This document shows, in pieces, positions 1 to 5,440 of a stretch of 6,185 nucleotides of DNA; positions within the stretch are counted from its first letter, which is position 1, and the number at the start of each line of letters is the position of its first letter. Position numbers and translations under genes: made by a program. This DNA comes from Anaerolineales bacterium (GTDB lineage Bacteria > Chloroflexota > Anaerolineae > Promineifilales > Promineifilaceae). A model generated the notes under the pieces. That model did no database searches and was not told the origin of the DNA. It was given only the letters and a program-made list of their open reading frames with translations. The stretch lies in NCBI GenBank assembly GCA_020432595.1, contig JAGQGA010000207.1, forward strand, positions 2,288 to 8,472, read 5' to 3'.

Positions 1-134
1 AGGATAAACACCGTGCGAATCAGCGTTGCCAGGTCAGAATCCACCCCTTCCAGCCCAATTTTGGCAAAAATGGCGGTACAGGCAGCAAACACTGCCGATA
101 ATAGTGCCCACACAAACCACGTTGGAAATGTCAT
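1..134 (-). CDS. Small EamA/DMT-type membrane transporter, N-terminal fragment
   Basis: The first 44 codons of a gene that continues beyond the left edge. The protein opens with MTFPTWFVWALLSAVFAA and continues through CTAIFAKIGLEGVDSDLATL to IRTVFIL. This is the pattern of the short (about 140-residue, four-helix) EamA-like proteins of the drug/metabolite transporter superfamily: a first membrane helix, the AKIG turn, a G-V-(D/N)-S-x-L-A-T loop, then IRT at the start of helix two. It should sit in the cytoplasmic membrane; the substrate cannot be told from this piece. An AGGAG ribosome binding site (144-148) lies 9 nt from the ATG at 132-134. A second in-frame ATG at 138-140 is only 3 nt from it, so the inner start is preferred. 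It is divergent from acs, with about 440 nt between the starts. Family assignment is from remembered family pattern; the fragment is too short to exclude another DMT subgroup. Confidence 0.72.
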   Translation of the reverse strand, partial: MTFPTWFVWALLSAVFAACTAIFAKIGLEGVDSDLATLIRTVFI

Positions 135-181
135 GGTCATCAACTCCTATCTTTGAAGGATTGTGTTTATACTGGCATGGA

Positions 182-209
182 AGTATAGATGTATTTGGCA
201 AAGACTCAA
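182..209 (-). promoter_or_regulatory. Candidate sigma70 promoter of the EamA-type transporter gene
   Basis: Read on the minus strand, TTGAGT (204-209) and TATACT (182-187) are separated by 16 nt. These match 4 of 6 and 5 of 6 consensus bases. Transcription would begin near 175, giving a leader of about 40 nt before the ATG at 134. The region is AT-rich compared with the genes. This is a pattern match only. Confidence 0.4.
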
Positions 210-405
210 TAGATTGTTGATCGCTACTAATCAAGGCATCAAGTTCGATGTTGAATATGAACAGATACAGAAACTGCCTTTGTACATTGTAGCCGGCATT
301 CCTGCGGTATAGAGCCAATATAGTTACTCTAAACGCCCAACGTTGCTGTCTTTTCCTTAAGCCAGCCCGCAATGATTTCCCTTTAACATCAAAGTTGTCA
401 TCTGT

Positions 406-434
406 TTGACAAACCACCGGGGAATCAATATGAT
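406..434 (+). promoter_or_regulatory. Sigma70-type promoter of acs
   Basis: TTGACA (406-411, perfect -35) and TATGAT (429-434, 5 of 6 at -10) are separated by the optimal 17 nt and point at acs. Transcription would begin near 441, so the acs mRNA would have a leader of about 137 nt that contains both upstream AACGGCCGTT palindromes. It is the best promoter match noticed in the window. Confidence 0.65.
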
Positions 435-494
435 CTAGACGACCCCCACAAATTAAGAGTCGGCCACTTCATAACGAAGGGCGGCTCAGCGTCT

Positions 495-539
495 AAAACG
501 GCCGTTTTTCCCCAAACTTTGGCGCAGAAAACGGCCGTT
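495..539. repeat. Paired AACGGCCGTT palindromes in the acs leader
   Basis: The first copy is a perfect 14-nt palindrome, AAAACGGCCGTTTT (495-508). The second is AACGGCCGTT (530-539), offset by 33 bp, about three helical turns. Each copy is self-complementary, and the two can also pair with each other: AACGGCCGTTTT at 497-508 is complementary to 528-539. That would give a 12-bp stem with a 19-nt loop. The loop itself holds a small dyad, CCAAACTTTGG (512-522). The pair lies between promoter and start codon, so it could act as a double operator on DNA or as an RNA stem-loop. It also belongs to a palindrome family found elsewhere in the window. Confidence 0.6.
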
Positions 540-562
540 ATCAGAAACCAACCCAATCAAAA

Positions 563-570
563 AAGGAAGG
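563..570 (+). promoter_or_regulatory. Ribosome binding site of acs, deciding a GTG start
   Basis: AAGGAAGG ends 7 nt before the GTG at 578-580. There is no better-placed ATG: the next in-frame one, codon 36, lies past conserved N-terminal sequence. The RBS therefore supports the GTG start. Confidence 0.7.
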
Positions 571-577
571 TAACATT

Positions 578-2638
578 GTGAGTGAAAAGGAAATTGCTGA
601 AGTAAGTGAAGCCGCCATTGCTGTACACTGGCAAGAAGAGGGGTACTTCCACCCATCCGCCAAATTTATCGCCCAAGCCAACATGACCGATGCCAATATC
701 TACAATCGGTTCAGCCTCGACAACTTCCCCGAATGTTTCAAGGAATATGCCGATCTGCTCAGTTGGTACAAATATTGGGAAACCACCCTCGACACCAGCG
801 ATGCCCCCTGCTGGAAATGGTTTGTCGGTGGCAAAATCAACGCCTCCTACAACTGCGTTGACCGCCATTTGGCACAGCATAAAAACAAAGCCGCCATTAT
901 TTGGGTGCCAGAGCCAGAAGAAGAGGCTCACGTTGCCCTCACCTACCAGGAGCTTTATGTGCGCGTCAACGAAATGGCCGCCCTGCTGCAAGATGCCGCC
1001 AAGCTCAAAACTGGCGACCGCGTCACCATCCACATGCCGATGGTGCCCGAACTGCCCATCACCATGCTGGCCTGCGCCCGTCTTGGCGTGATCCATTCCG
1101 TGGTCTTTGGTGGCTTTAGCGGCCGCGCCTGCGGCGAACGCGCCGCCGACTCCGGCAGCCGCGTTCTCATCACCATGGATGGCTACTACCGCAACGGCGG
1201 CATGATCAACCACAAGGAAAAGGCAGATACGGCCGTTGAAGTGGCCGCCAGCGAAGGCCAAACCGTTGACACCGTTCTCGTCTGGCAGCGGTATCAGGGC
1301 AAATACATGGCCGAAGAAAACCCGATGGTCGAAGGGCGTGACCACTTTGTCTACGACTTACTCAAGCAATATCGGGGCAAACGGGTTGACCCCGTTCAGC
1401 TTCCCGCCGAAGCTCCTCTCTTCCTGATGTACACCAGCGGCACTACCGGCCGGCCGAAAGGGTGCCAACACAGCACCGGCGGTTATTTGGCTTATGCGGC
1501 TGGCACCTCCAAATTTGTGCAGGACATTCACCCCAACGACGTATATTGGTGCATGGCCGACATCGGCTGGATTACCGGCCACAGCTACATCGTCTATGGC
1601 CCCCTTGCCCTCGGTGCCACCAGCGTCATGTACGAAGGCGTTCCCGGCTTCCCCGACGCCGGCCGCGCCTGGCGCATTGCCGAACAGCTTGATGTCAACA
1701 TCTTCCACACCGCCCCCACCACCGTCCGCATGTTGCGTAAGGCTGGCCCCGATGAACCGGCTAAGTACAACTACCATTTCAAACACATGACCACCGTTGG
1801 CGAACCAATTGAGCCAGAAGTGTGGCGCTGGTATCACGAAGTAGTGGGCAAGGGCGAAGCGGTAATCGTGGACACCTGGTGGCAAACGGAAACAGGTGGC
1901 TTCCTGTGCAGCACCATGCCTGCCCTGCACCCGATGAAACCGGGGTCGGCCGGCCCGGCCATGCCCGGCATCCACCCCGCCATCCTTGATGAAAACGGCG
2001 ACCCAATTAAATCGGGCGCGGGTGTGGCGGGCAACATCGTCATCCAAAACCCGTGGCCCGGTGCCTTCCAGACAATTTGGGGCAACCGTGACCGGTATGT
2101 CAGCACCTATTACGCCAAATATTGCAAGAACCCCGACAGCAAGGATTGGCGCGACTGGCCATACTTCCCCGGTGATGCCGCCGTCCAGGCTCCCGACGGC
2201 TACTTCCGTATTCTCGGCCGTGTAGACGACGTAATCAACGTGGCCGGACATCGGCTTGGCACCAAGGAGTTGGAATCGGCGGCAATGGTGGTGCAAGAAG
2301 TGGCTGAGGCAGCGGTAGTGCCGTTGGCCGACGAACTGCGCGGCAAGGTGCCGGATATGTACGTGGCGCTCAAGCCCGGCATTGAACCCAGCGAGGCAAT
2401 TCGGCAGCAAATCATCCACGCCATCGAAACCGAAATCGGCAAGATTGCCCGCCCGCGCAATGTCTACATTGTACCCGACATGCCCAAGACCCGCTCCGGC
2501 AAGATTATGCGCCGCGTGCTGGCCTCCATCTCCAACCGCGCCGACGTAGGCGACGTAACCACGCTCGCCAACCCCGAAATTGTGGAAGAGGTGCGCCGCA
2601 TGGTGCAAGGCGACGACGACAGTGCCTTTTATGGATAG
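578..2638 (+). CDS. acs: Acetyl-CoA synthetase (acetate--CoA ligase, AMP-forming)
   Basis: A complete 686-residue cytoplasmic enzyme of the ANL superfamily. It activates acetate (possibly also propionate) with ATP to an acyl-AMP and then forms acyl-CoA and AMP. Visible landmarks: the ACS N-terminal region with WFVGGKINASYNCVDRH (from residue 81); the ATP P-loop YTSGTTGRPKG (285-295); GWITGHSY (330-337); VGEP (407-410); DTWWQTETGG (432-441); the ribose-binding Asp533; the hinge GRVDD (547-551); GHRLG (557-561); and PKTRSGKIMRR (636-646), whose Lys642 is the adenylation lysine known to be acetylated in ACS. The Trp pair (434-435) and Val407 match the small acetate pocket of characterised ACS. 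It is slightly longer than the usual 630-660 residues because of an extra stretch near 517-527 before an atypical PGDAA. Start is GTG with a good RBS. It has its own promoter and terminator, so it is probably monocistronic. A 3-hydroxypropionyl- or propionyl-CoA synthetase is the main alternative. Confidence 0.9.
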   Translation: MSEKEIAEVSEAAIAVHWQEEGYFHPSAKFIAQANMTDANIYNRFSLDNFPECFKEYADLLSWYKYWETTLDTSDAPCWKWFVGGKINASYNCVDRHLAQHKNKAAIIWVPEPEEEAHVALTYQELYVRVNEMAALLQDAAKLKTGDRVTIHMPMVPELPITMLACARLGVIHSVVFGGFSGRACGERAADSGSRVLITMDGYYRNGGMINHKEKADTAVEVAASEGQTVDTVLVWQRYQGKYMAEENPMVEGRDHFVYDLLKQYRGKRVDPVQLPAEAPLFLMYTSGTTGRPKGCQHSTGGYLAYAAGTSKFVQDIHPNDVYWCMADIGWITGHSYIVYGPLALGATSVMYEGVPGFPDAGRAWRIAEQLDVNIFHTAPTTVRMLRKAGPDEPAKYNYHFKHMTTVGEPIEPEVWRWYHEVVGKGEAVIVDTWWQTETGGFLCSTMPALHPMKPGSAGPAMPGIHPAILDENGDPIKSGAGVAGNIVIQNPWPGAFQTIWGNRDRYVSTYYAKYCKNPDSKDWRDWPYFPGDAAVQAPDGYFRILGRVDDVINVAGHRLGTKELESAAMVVQEVAEAAVVPLADELRGKVPDMYVALKPGIEPSEAIRQQIIHAIETEIGKIARPRNVYIVPDMPKTRSGKIMRRVLASISNRADVGDVTTLANPEIVEEVRRMVQGDDDSAFYG
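1229..1237. repeat. ACGGCCGTT copy inside acs
   Basis: A 9-base match (ACGGCCGTT, preceded by T instead of A) to the recurrent palindrome. Here it encodes Thr-Ala-Val in the acs reading frame. Confidence 0.6.
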
Positions 2639-2648
2639 CTAAACGCAC

Positions 2649-2686
2649 AAAAAAAGCCCGGTGTCTTATCTCACCGGGCTTTTTTT
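2649..2686. terminator. Bidirectional intrinsic terminator between convergent genes
   Basis: A perfect 15-bp inverted repeat: seven A plus GCCCGGTG (2649-2663), an 8-nt loop, then CACCGGGC plus seven T (2672-2686). The GC-rich stem with a T-run on each strand fits rho-independent termination in both directions. It starts 10 nt after the acs stop codon and ends 13 nt before the last base of the convergent ACS-like gene. Confidence 0.93.
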
Positions 2687-2699
2687 ATGCCGATATTTC

Positions 2700-4253
2700 T
2701 TACGCTGACTGACGATTTACCAGCCAGATATAGCCATCCTCATCCATGCGTGCCTTGTCGCCACTAAGATACCAACCTTGATCCATAAACTGCCCCCAAT
2801 AGCGACGCACGTAGCGGTCGGTGTCGCCTTCGATACGGCGAAACATGGCCGGCCATGGGTTTTGAATGACCAGATACCCTTCTTCACCACTGTCTAGCGG
2901 ATTGCCTTCAGCATCTACCACGGCGGCGGCGATGCCGGGCAGCGGTCGTCCGGCTGACCCTGGTTTGATGGGTGTAGACGGCAGTGGCGAAATCATGATA
3001 CTGCCCGTTTCAGCTTGCCACCAGGTATCCATGATGGGACAACGGCCGTTGCCAATCACCTCATAAAACCAGTGCCACAACGCCTCACCCACAACCTCGC
3101 CATTTACTCCCAACAGCCGCAGACTAGAAAGATCATGCTTCTCCGGCCAACTGTTGCCCTGCTGTCGCAGATGCGCCAATGACACATCATCGGCATAAAG
3201 CACCGTAATGGCATATTTGCTCACCATCTGCCACCATCGCTCCGGCGACGGCTGCCCTGGTGCCCCTTCATACATAAAGCTGGTGGCACCCAGCAAAAAG
3301 GGCGCATAGGCCAAATAGCTGTGACCGGTAATTGAGGCGGGGTCAGCTGTACACCAGTAAACATCCGTTGGGCGCAGGTCAAACACCCATTGCAGCGAAG
3401 TTGCACAATTGACCATATAGCCACCGTGGGCGTGGACAATCGGTTTTTCTTTGCCACCCGGCGCGTAGAACCAGAAAAGCGGGTCTTCGGCATCTACAAA
3501 AGCGGTCAGCGCATCGGGGGAGGCGGCCGGCAGCGCCATCAGATCGTGGTACCAAAAATCCCGCCCCGACACCATGCTCACCTCTTGTCCGGTGCGGCGC
3601 ACACAAATGACCGATTGAATGGAGCCGACACGACTGCTGGCGACGTTGGCAACGGCCTTTAAATCAACAATTTTGCCATTATTCCAGGCACCGTCGCTGG
3701 TAATCAGCAGCTTGGCTTCGCTGTCTTGCAGGCAGTGGTGCAGCATGGCAGCAGAGCTGCTACTGGGAACCACCACATGCACCGCCCCAATTTTGGCGCA
3801 GGCCAGCATGGCAATAATCTGCTGGGGCACGCGCCCCATGAAGATGGCAACGCGGTCGCCGCTGCCAATGCCCATGGCCCGTAGGGTGCTGGCAAATTGG
3901 TTTACTTCGCGGTTAAGCTGTTGGTAGGTGTAAACATAGGTATCGCCGGGTTCACCTTCAAAAATAAGGGCGGCTTTGTTGCGAACGGCCGTTCGCATGT
4001 GCCGATCCAGCGCGTTGTGGACAATATTCACCTTTCCCCCCACAAACCAGCGATAAAACGGCGCATTGCTGTCATCCATCACCTGCGCCCACGGCCGGTA
4101 CCATTCAAACTGCCGCGCCAGCCGCCCCCAAAACCCCGGCAAATCATTGGCTGCTTCCGCCACCGCCGCCGCATAATCGGGAAGATATGCGTTCGCCACT
4201 GCTTCTGGCGTGGGGTAAAACACCTCGCCCGCCAGTTCTTTTGTCTTAACCAT
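2700..4253 (-). CDS. ACS-like protein, truncated and active-site-degenerate (probable pseudoenzyme)
   Basis: A 517-residue protein homologous to AMP-forming acetyl-CoA synthetase. It keeps the scaffold: FYRWFVGGKVN (from 67), VYTYQQLNREVNQ (107-119), VYWCTAD (298-304), ITGHSYLAY (308-316), MDTWWQAETG (408-417), LVIQNPWP (461-468) and SGDKARMDEDGY (497-508). Catalytic motifs are altered. The P-loop YTSGTTGKPKG is replaced by YAPGGKEKP (263-271), two residues shorter. FGGFS becomes PSSSS (163-167), TAPT becomes ADDV (354-357), and GEPI becomes GEVV (385-388). The protein ends LVNRQSA just where the hinge GRVDD should start, so the whole C-terminal lid domain with the catalytic lysine is absent (usual length 630-660). 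The reading frame is otherwise unbroken. Adenylation or ligation by the usual mechanism is unlikely; a regulatory or binding role, or a decaying gene, is possible. Start ATG 4251-4253 has AGGAGA about 11 nt upstream. It is convergent with acs and shares its terminator. Confidence 0.85.
   Translation of the reverse strand: MVKTKELAGEVFYPTPEAVANAYLPDYAAAVAEAANDLPGFWGRLARQFEWYRPWAQVMDDSNAPFYRWFVGGKVNIVHNALDRHMRTAVRNKAALIFEGEPGDTYVYTYQQLNREVNQFASTLRAMGIGSGDRVAIFMGRVPQQIIAMLACAKIGAVHVVVPSSSSAAMLHHCLQDSEAKLLITSDGAWNNGKIVDLKAVANVASSRVGSIQSVICVRRTGQEVSMVSGRDFWYHDLMALPAASPDALTAFVDAEDPLFWFYAPGGKEKPIVHAHGGYMVNCATSLQWVFDLRPTDVYWCTADPASITGHSYLAYAPFLLGATSFMYEGAPGQPSPERWWQMVSKYAITVLYADDVSLAHLRQQGNSWPEKHDLSSLRLLGVNGEVVGEALWHWFYEVIGNGRCPIMDTWWQAETGSIMISPLPSTPIKPGSAGRPLPGIAAAVVDAEGNPLDSGEEGYLVIQNPWPAMFRRIEGDTDRYVRRYWGQFMDQGWYLSGDKARMDEDGYIWLVNRQSA
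3041..3050. repeat. AACGGCCGTT copy inside the ACS-like gene
   Basis: An exact 10-base palindrome. On the coding strand it spans Gly-Asn-Gly-Arg-Cys codons, so it sits in a different reading frame from the copies that read Thr-Ala-Val. Confidence 0.65.
3981..3996. repeat. Extended palindrome containing AACGGCCGTT in the ACS-like gene
   Basis: GCGAACGGCCGTTCGC is a perfect 16-nt palindrome. It encodes Arg-Thr-Ala-Val-Arg around residues 87-91 of the ACS-like protein. Confidence 0.65.
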
Positions 4254-4306
4254 CTACCTATCGATCTCCTCGTACAACCATAGGCCACCGCCAAGAAAGG
4301 CGTACA

Positions 4307-4316
4307 AACGGCCGTT
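4307..4316. repeat. AACGGCCGTT copy upstream of the ACS-like gene
   Basis: An exact palindrome copy lying 54 nt upstream of the ACS-like start codon. It is the third intergenic copy in the window, and both ACS-type genes therefore have at least one in their upstream region. Confidence 0.65.
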
Positions 4317-4417
4317 AACACTCCCTTTGTTGCCAATATCCTGTTGGTTTTCTATGGGGTTCTTGTTAACAGTGGATGCTGGGAAAATCTCAAGACAGAC
4401 ACAGCCCAGCCACCCAC

Positions 4418-4429
4418 TATGGTACCATA
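4418..4429. promoter_or_regulatory. 12-bp perfect palindrome upstream of the ACS-like gene
   Basis: TATGGTACCATA is a perfect dyad about 165 nt upstream of the ACS-like start. It has the size of an operator half-site pair, but no known regulator site was recognised. It could be chance. Confidence 0.25.
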
Positions 4430-4490
4430 CTTTCAGCCAGCGTCACAGTTTTTAAAATGAAAGCTGTTGCAGGCAGTATTGAGGAGATCA

Positions 4491-4523
4491 CGTGGTGTGC
4501 AGCACGTTATCCTGCACACCACG
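4491..4523. terminator. Strong hairpin downstream of the LysM gene, no U-tract
   Basis: CGTGGTGTGCAG (4491-4502) and CTGCACACCACG (4512-4523) form a perfect 12-bp, GC-rich stem with a 9-nt loop. It begins 37 nt past the LysM stop codon in the direction of transcription. No T-run follows on either strand, so it may stabilise the 3' end or act as a weak or Rho-assisted terminator. A small repeated ACTGAT/ACTGATCA stretch abuts it (4525-4538). Confidence 0.5.
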
Positions 4524-4559
4524 CACTGATTACTGATCACCGCTTACCGACAACTAAAC

Positions 4560-5225
4560 CTACGGGAACTGAATCTCAATCGCGTGGCACATATCCCGTG
4601 CCAGCCAGCCGGCCGACGTATCGGGCGCATGATTGACAATTTGCATGGGAATGGCCGGGCCACCATCGGCCGGGTAGAACGTTACCGTAATATGCACCGC
4701 TTCAAACGACAGGGCGATCCCGTTAAACCAACCCGAATCCTTGTCACCCGTGCGGGCAAACCAGGAGATCAAATCCTCGCCCGTGGTTTGGCGCATAATG
4801 TAGGTGCCTGCCTGCCGCGACCCCGTTAGCGAGTCACGCCCTGTTTCAAAGTTGAAGCGAGCGCAAGCCGTGCCGCCACTCCGCAACACTTGGGTGCTAG
4901 ACACAGGCGTCACCGGATAGGTGGACACATAATGCTGGGCGGGCGCGGGCTGATAAACCGGAACTGCCTGAATGGTGCTGTTGCCCTGCTGCGCCGCATA
5001 CACTTCCCCAGCGGGAATCTCCAATGTTTGTCCAGCATAGATCAAATTGGGGTTGGCAATATGGTTGGTATTGGCAATAGCATTAACCGAGGTGCCATAC
5101 CGCCAGGCTAAAGCCGACAGCGTGTCACCATATTGCACGCGATAGGTGAGTGCCGAAGTGGCTATAGCAACAACAGCAAGCAGAGAAACGGCCGTTAAAA
5201 CAGCAATCCAACGTGGTATCTTCAT
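4560..5225 (-). CDS. Exported LysM-domain protein with unrecognised C-terminal domain
   Basis: A 221-residue protein, complete. The N-terminus ([10 protein letters not shown], then a hydrophobic run to about residue 25) is a signal peptide, with a plausible cleavage after ATSA, or a signal anchor. One LysM peptidoglycan-binding domain follows at about 27-71: [20 protein letters not shown], then the N-x-I...[14 protein letters not shown] pattern. A Gln/Pro/Ser-rich linker covers about 74-115. The rest (about 116-221) is a compact, probably beta-rich region containing [10 protein letters not shown] and [12 protein letters not shown], which I do not recognise. It holds the protein's only two cysteines (121 and 213), which could form a disulfide outside the cell. 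No known hydrolase signature was seen, so a cell-wall-binding or sensory role is only inferred. GGAGG sits 6 nt before the ATG. It is flanked by hexomutase and the ACS-like gene on the same strand but with large gaps. Confidence 0.85.
   Translation of the reverse strand: MKIPRWIAVLTAVSLLAVVAIATSALTYRVQYGDTLSALAWRYGTSVNAIANTNHIANPNLIYAGQTLEIPAGEVYAAQQGNSTIQAVPVYQPAPAQHYVSTYPVTPVSSTQVLRSGGTACARFNFETGRDSLTGSRQAGTYIMRQTTGEDLISWFARTGDKDSGWFNGIALSFEAVHITVTFYPADGGPAIPMQIVNHAPDTSAGWLARDMCHAIEIQFP
5187..5196. repeat. AACGGCCGTT copy in the LysM gene signal-peptide region
   Basis: An exact palindrome copy about 30 nt into the gene, encoding part of Leu-Thr-Ala-Val-Ser in the hydrophobic segment. Confidence 0.65.
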
Positions 5226-5259
5226 GGGTTTCCTCCATGTTAAAAAAATGGGGTAAAGG

Positions 5260-5295
5260 GCTTACTGGTACTCCCCTTCTACCAGGTTAATAAGC
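5260..5295 (-). promoter_or_regulatory. Imperfect hairpin in the upstream region of the LysM gene
   Basis: GCTTA-CTGGTA (5260-5270) can pair with TACCAG (5280-5285) and, after a 5-nt bulge, TAAGC (5291-5295), giving an 11-bp interrupted stem with a 9-nt loop. It lies 35-70 nt upstream of the start codon, so it could be an operator or leader structure. No convincing promoter was found nearby. Confidence 0.3.
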
Positions 5296-5386
5296 GAAAA
5301 CTGCAACAAGCCCCACTATATCATGAAGAAACCGCAAAAAAGAGTGAACACCGGGTGAAATTTAGGAAATAGCTCCTACCTATAAC

Positions 5387-5440
5387 GTAGGGAGTAGGGC
5401 GTAAGGGACAACACCCTACTCCCTACTCCCCACACCCTAC
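5387..5440. repeat. CCCTACT-type heptamer repeat with 13-bp hairpin after the hexomutase gene
   Basis: GTAGGGAGTAGGG (5387-5399) and CCCTACTCCCTAC (5414-5426) are perfect inverted repeats with a 14-nt loop. The right arm is itself a tandem heptamer, CCCTACT x2, then CCCC and a further CCCTACG ending near 5441 inside the gene's last codons. It lies just past the hexomutase stop codon, where a terminator would be expected, but there is no U-tract. It resembles the short tandem heptamer repeats known from some filamentous cyanobacteria; that parallel is an analogy. Confidence 0.5.

Larger units (their letters stand above)
135..577. other. Divergent intergenic region between transporter gene and acs
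   Basis: No convincing gene is seen in these 443 nt. The left two thirds are noticeably AT-rich and carry the minus-strand promoter candidate. The right third carries the acs promoter, a leader with two AACGGCCGTT palindromes, and the acs ribosome binding site. A long minus-strand open frame runs through it (34-417), but it overlaps the transporter start in another frame and does not resemble a protein family I know. Confidence 0.7.
4254..4559. other. Intergenic region between LysM gene and ACS-like gene
   Basis: No gene is seen in these 306 nt. Both flanking genes read on the minus strand, so this is the leader/promoter region of the ACS-like gene and the 3' region of the LysM gene. It holds AGGAGA (4265-4270) as the ACS-like RBS, one AACGGCCGTT (4307-4316), two GTTAACA copies (4314-4320 and 4365-4371), a 12-bp palindrome (4418-4429) and a 12-bp-stem hairpin (4491-4523). 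No promoter close to consensus was found. Confidence 0.65.

Noticed and set aside
34..417. Minus-strand open frame of 127 codons across the left intergenic region
   Set aside because: It overlaps the start of the EamA-type transporter in another frame. Its sequence is cysteine- and arginine-rich with no family resemblance, and the transporter frame has the better RBS and a recognisable product.
1358..2608. 416-codon minus-strand open frame antisense to acs
   Set aside because: It lies fully inside a strongly supported acs. It is a His/Gly/Val-rich shadow caused by the codon composition of the sense strand, with no recognisable family. The 557-1345 minus-strand frame is rejected for the same reason.
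2640..2760. Frameshift hiding a C-terminal domain of the ACS-like protein
   Set aside because: Only the terminator and the acs 3' end lie downstream of its stop. No frame there encodes GHRLG or the PKTRSGK motif on the minus strand.
4481..4538. Tiny plus-strand frame starting GTG after GAGGAG, about 15 codons
   Set aside because: The apparent RBS and frame lie in the hairpin. The peptide is too short and hairpin-encoded to be supported.
4376..4636. Plus-strand open frame of 86 codons over the spacer and LysM 3' end
   Set aside because: It is low-complexity, overlaps the LysM gene and shows no protein family signal.
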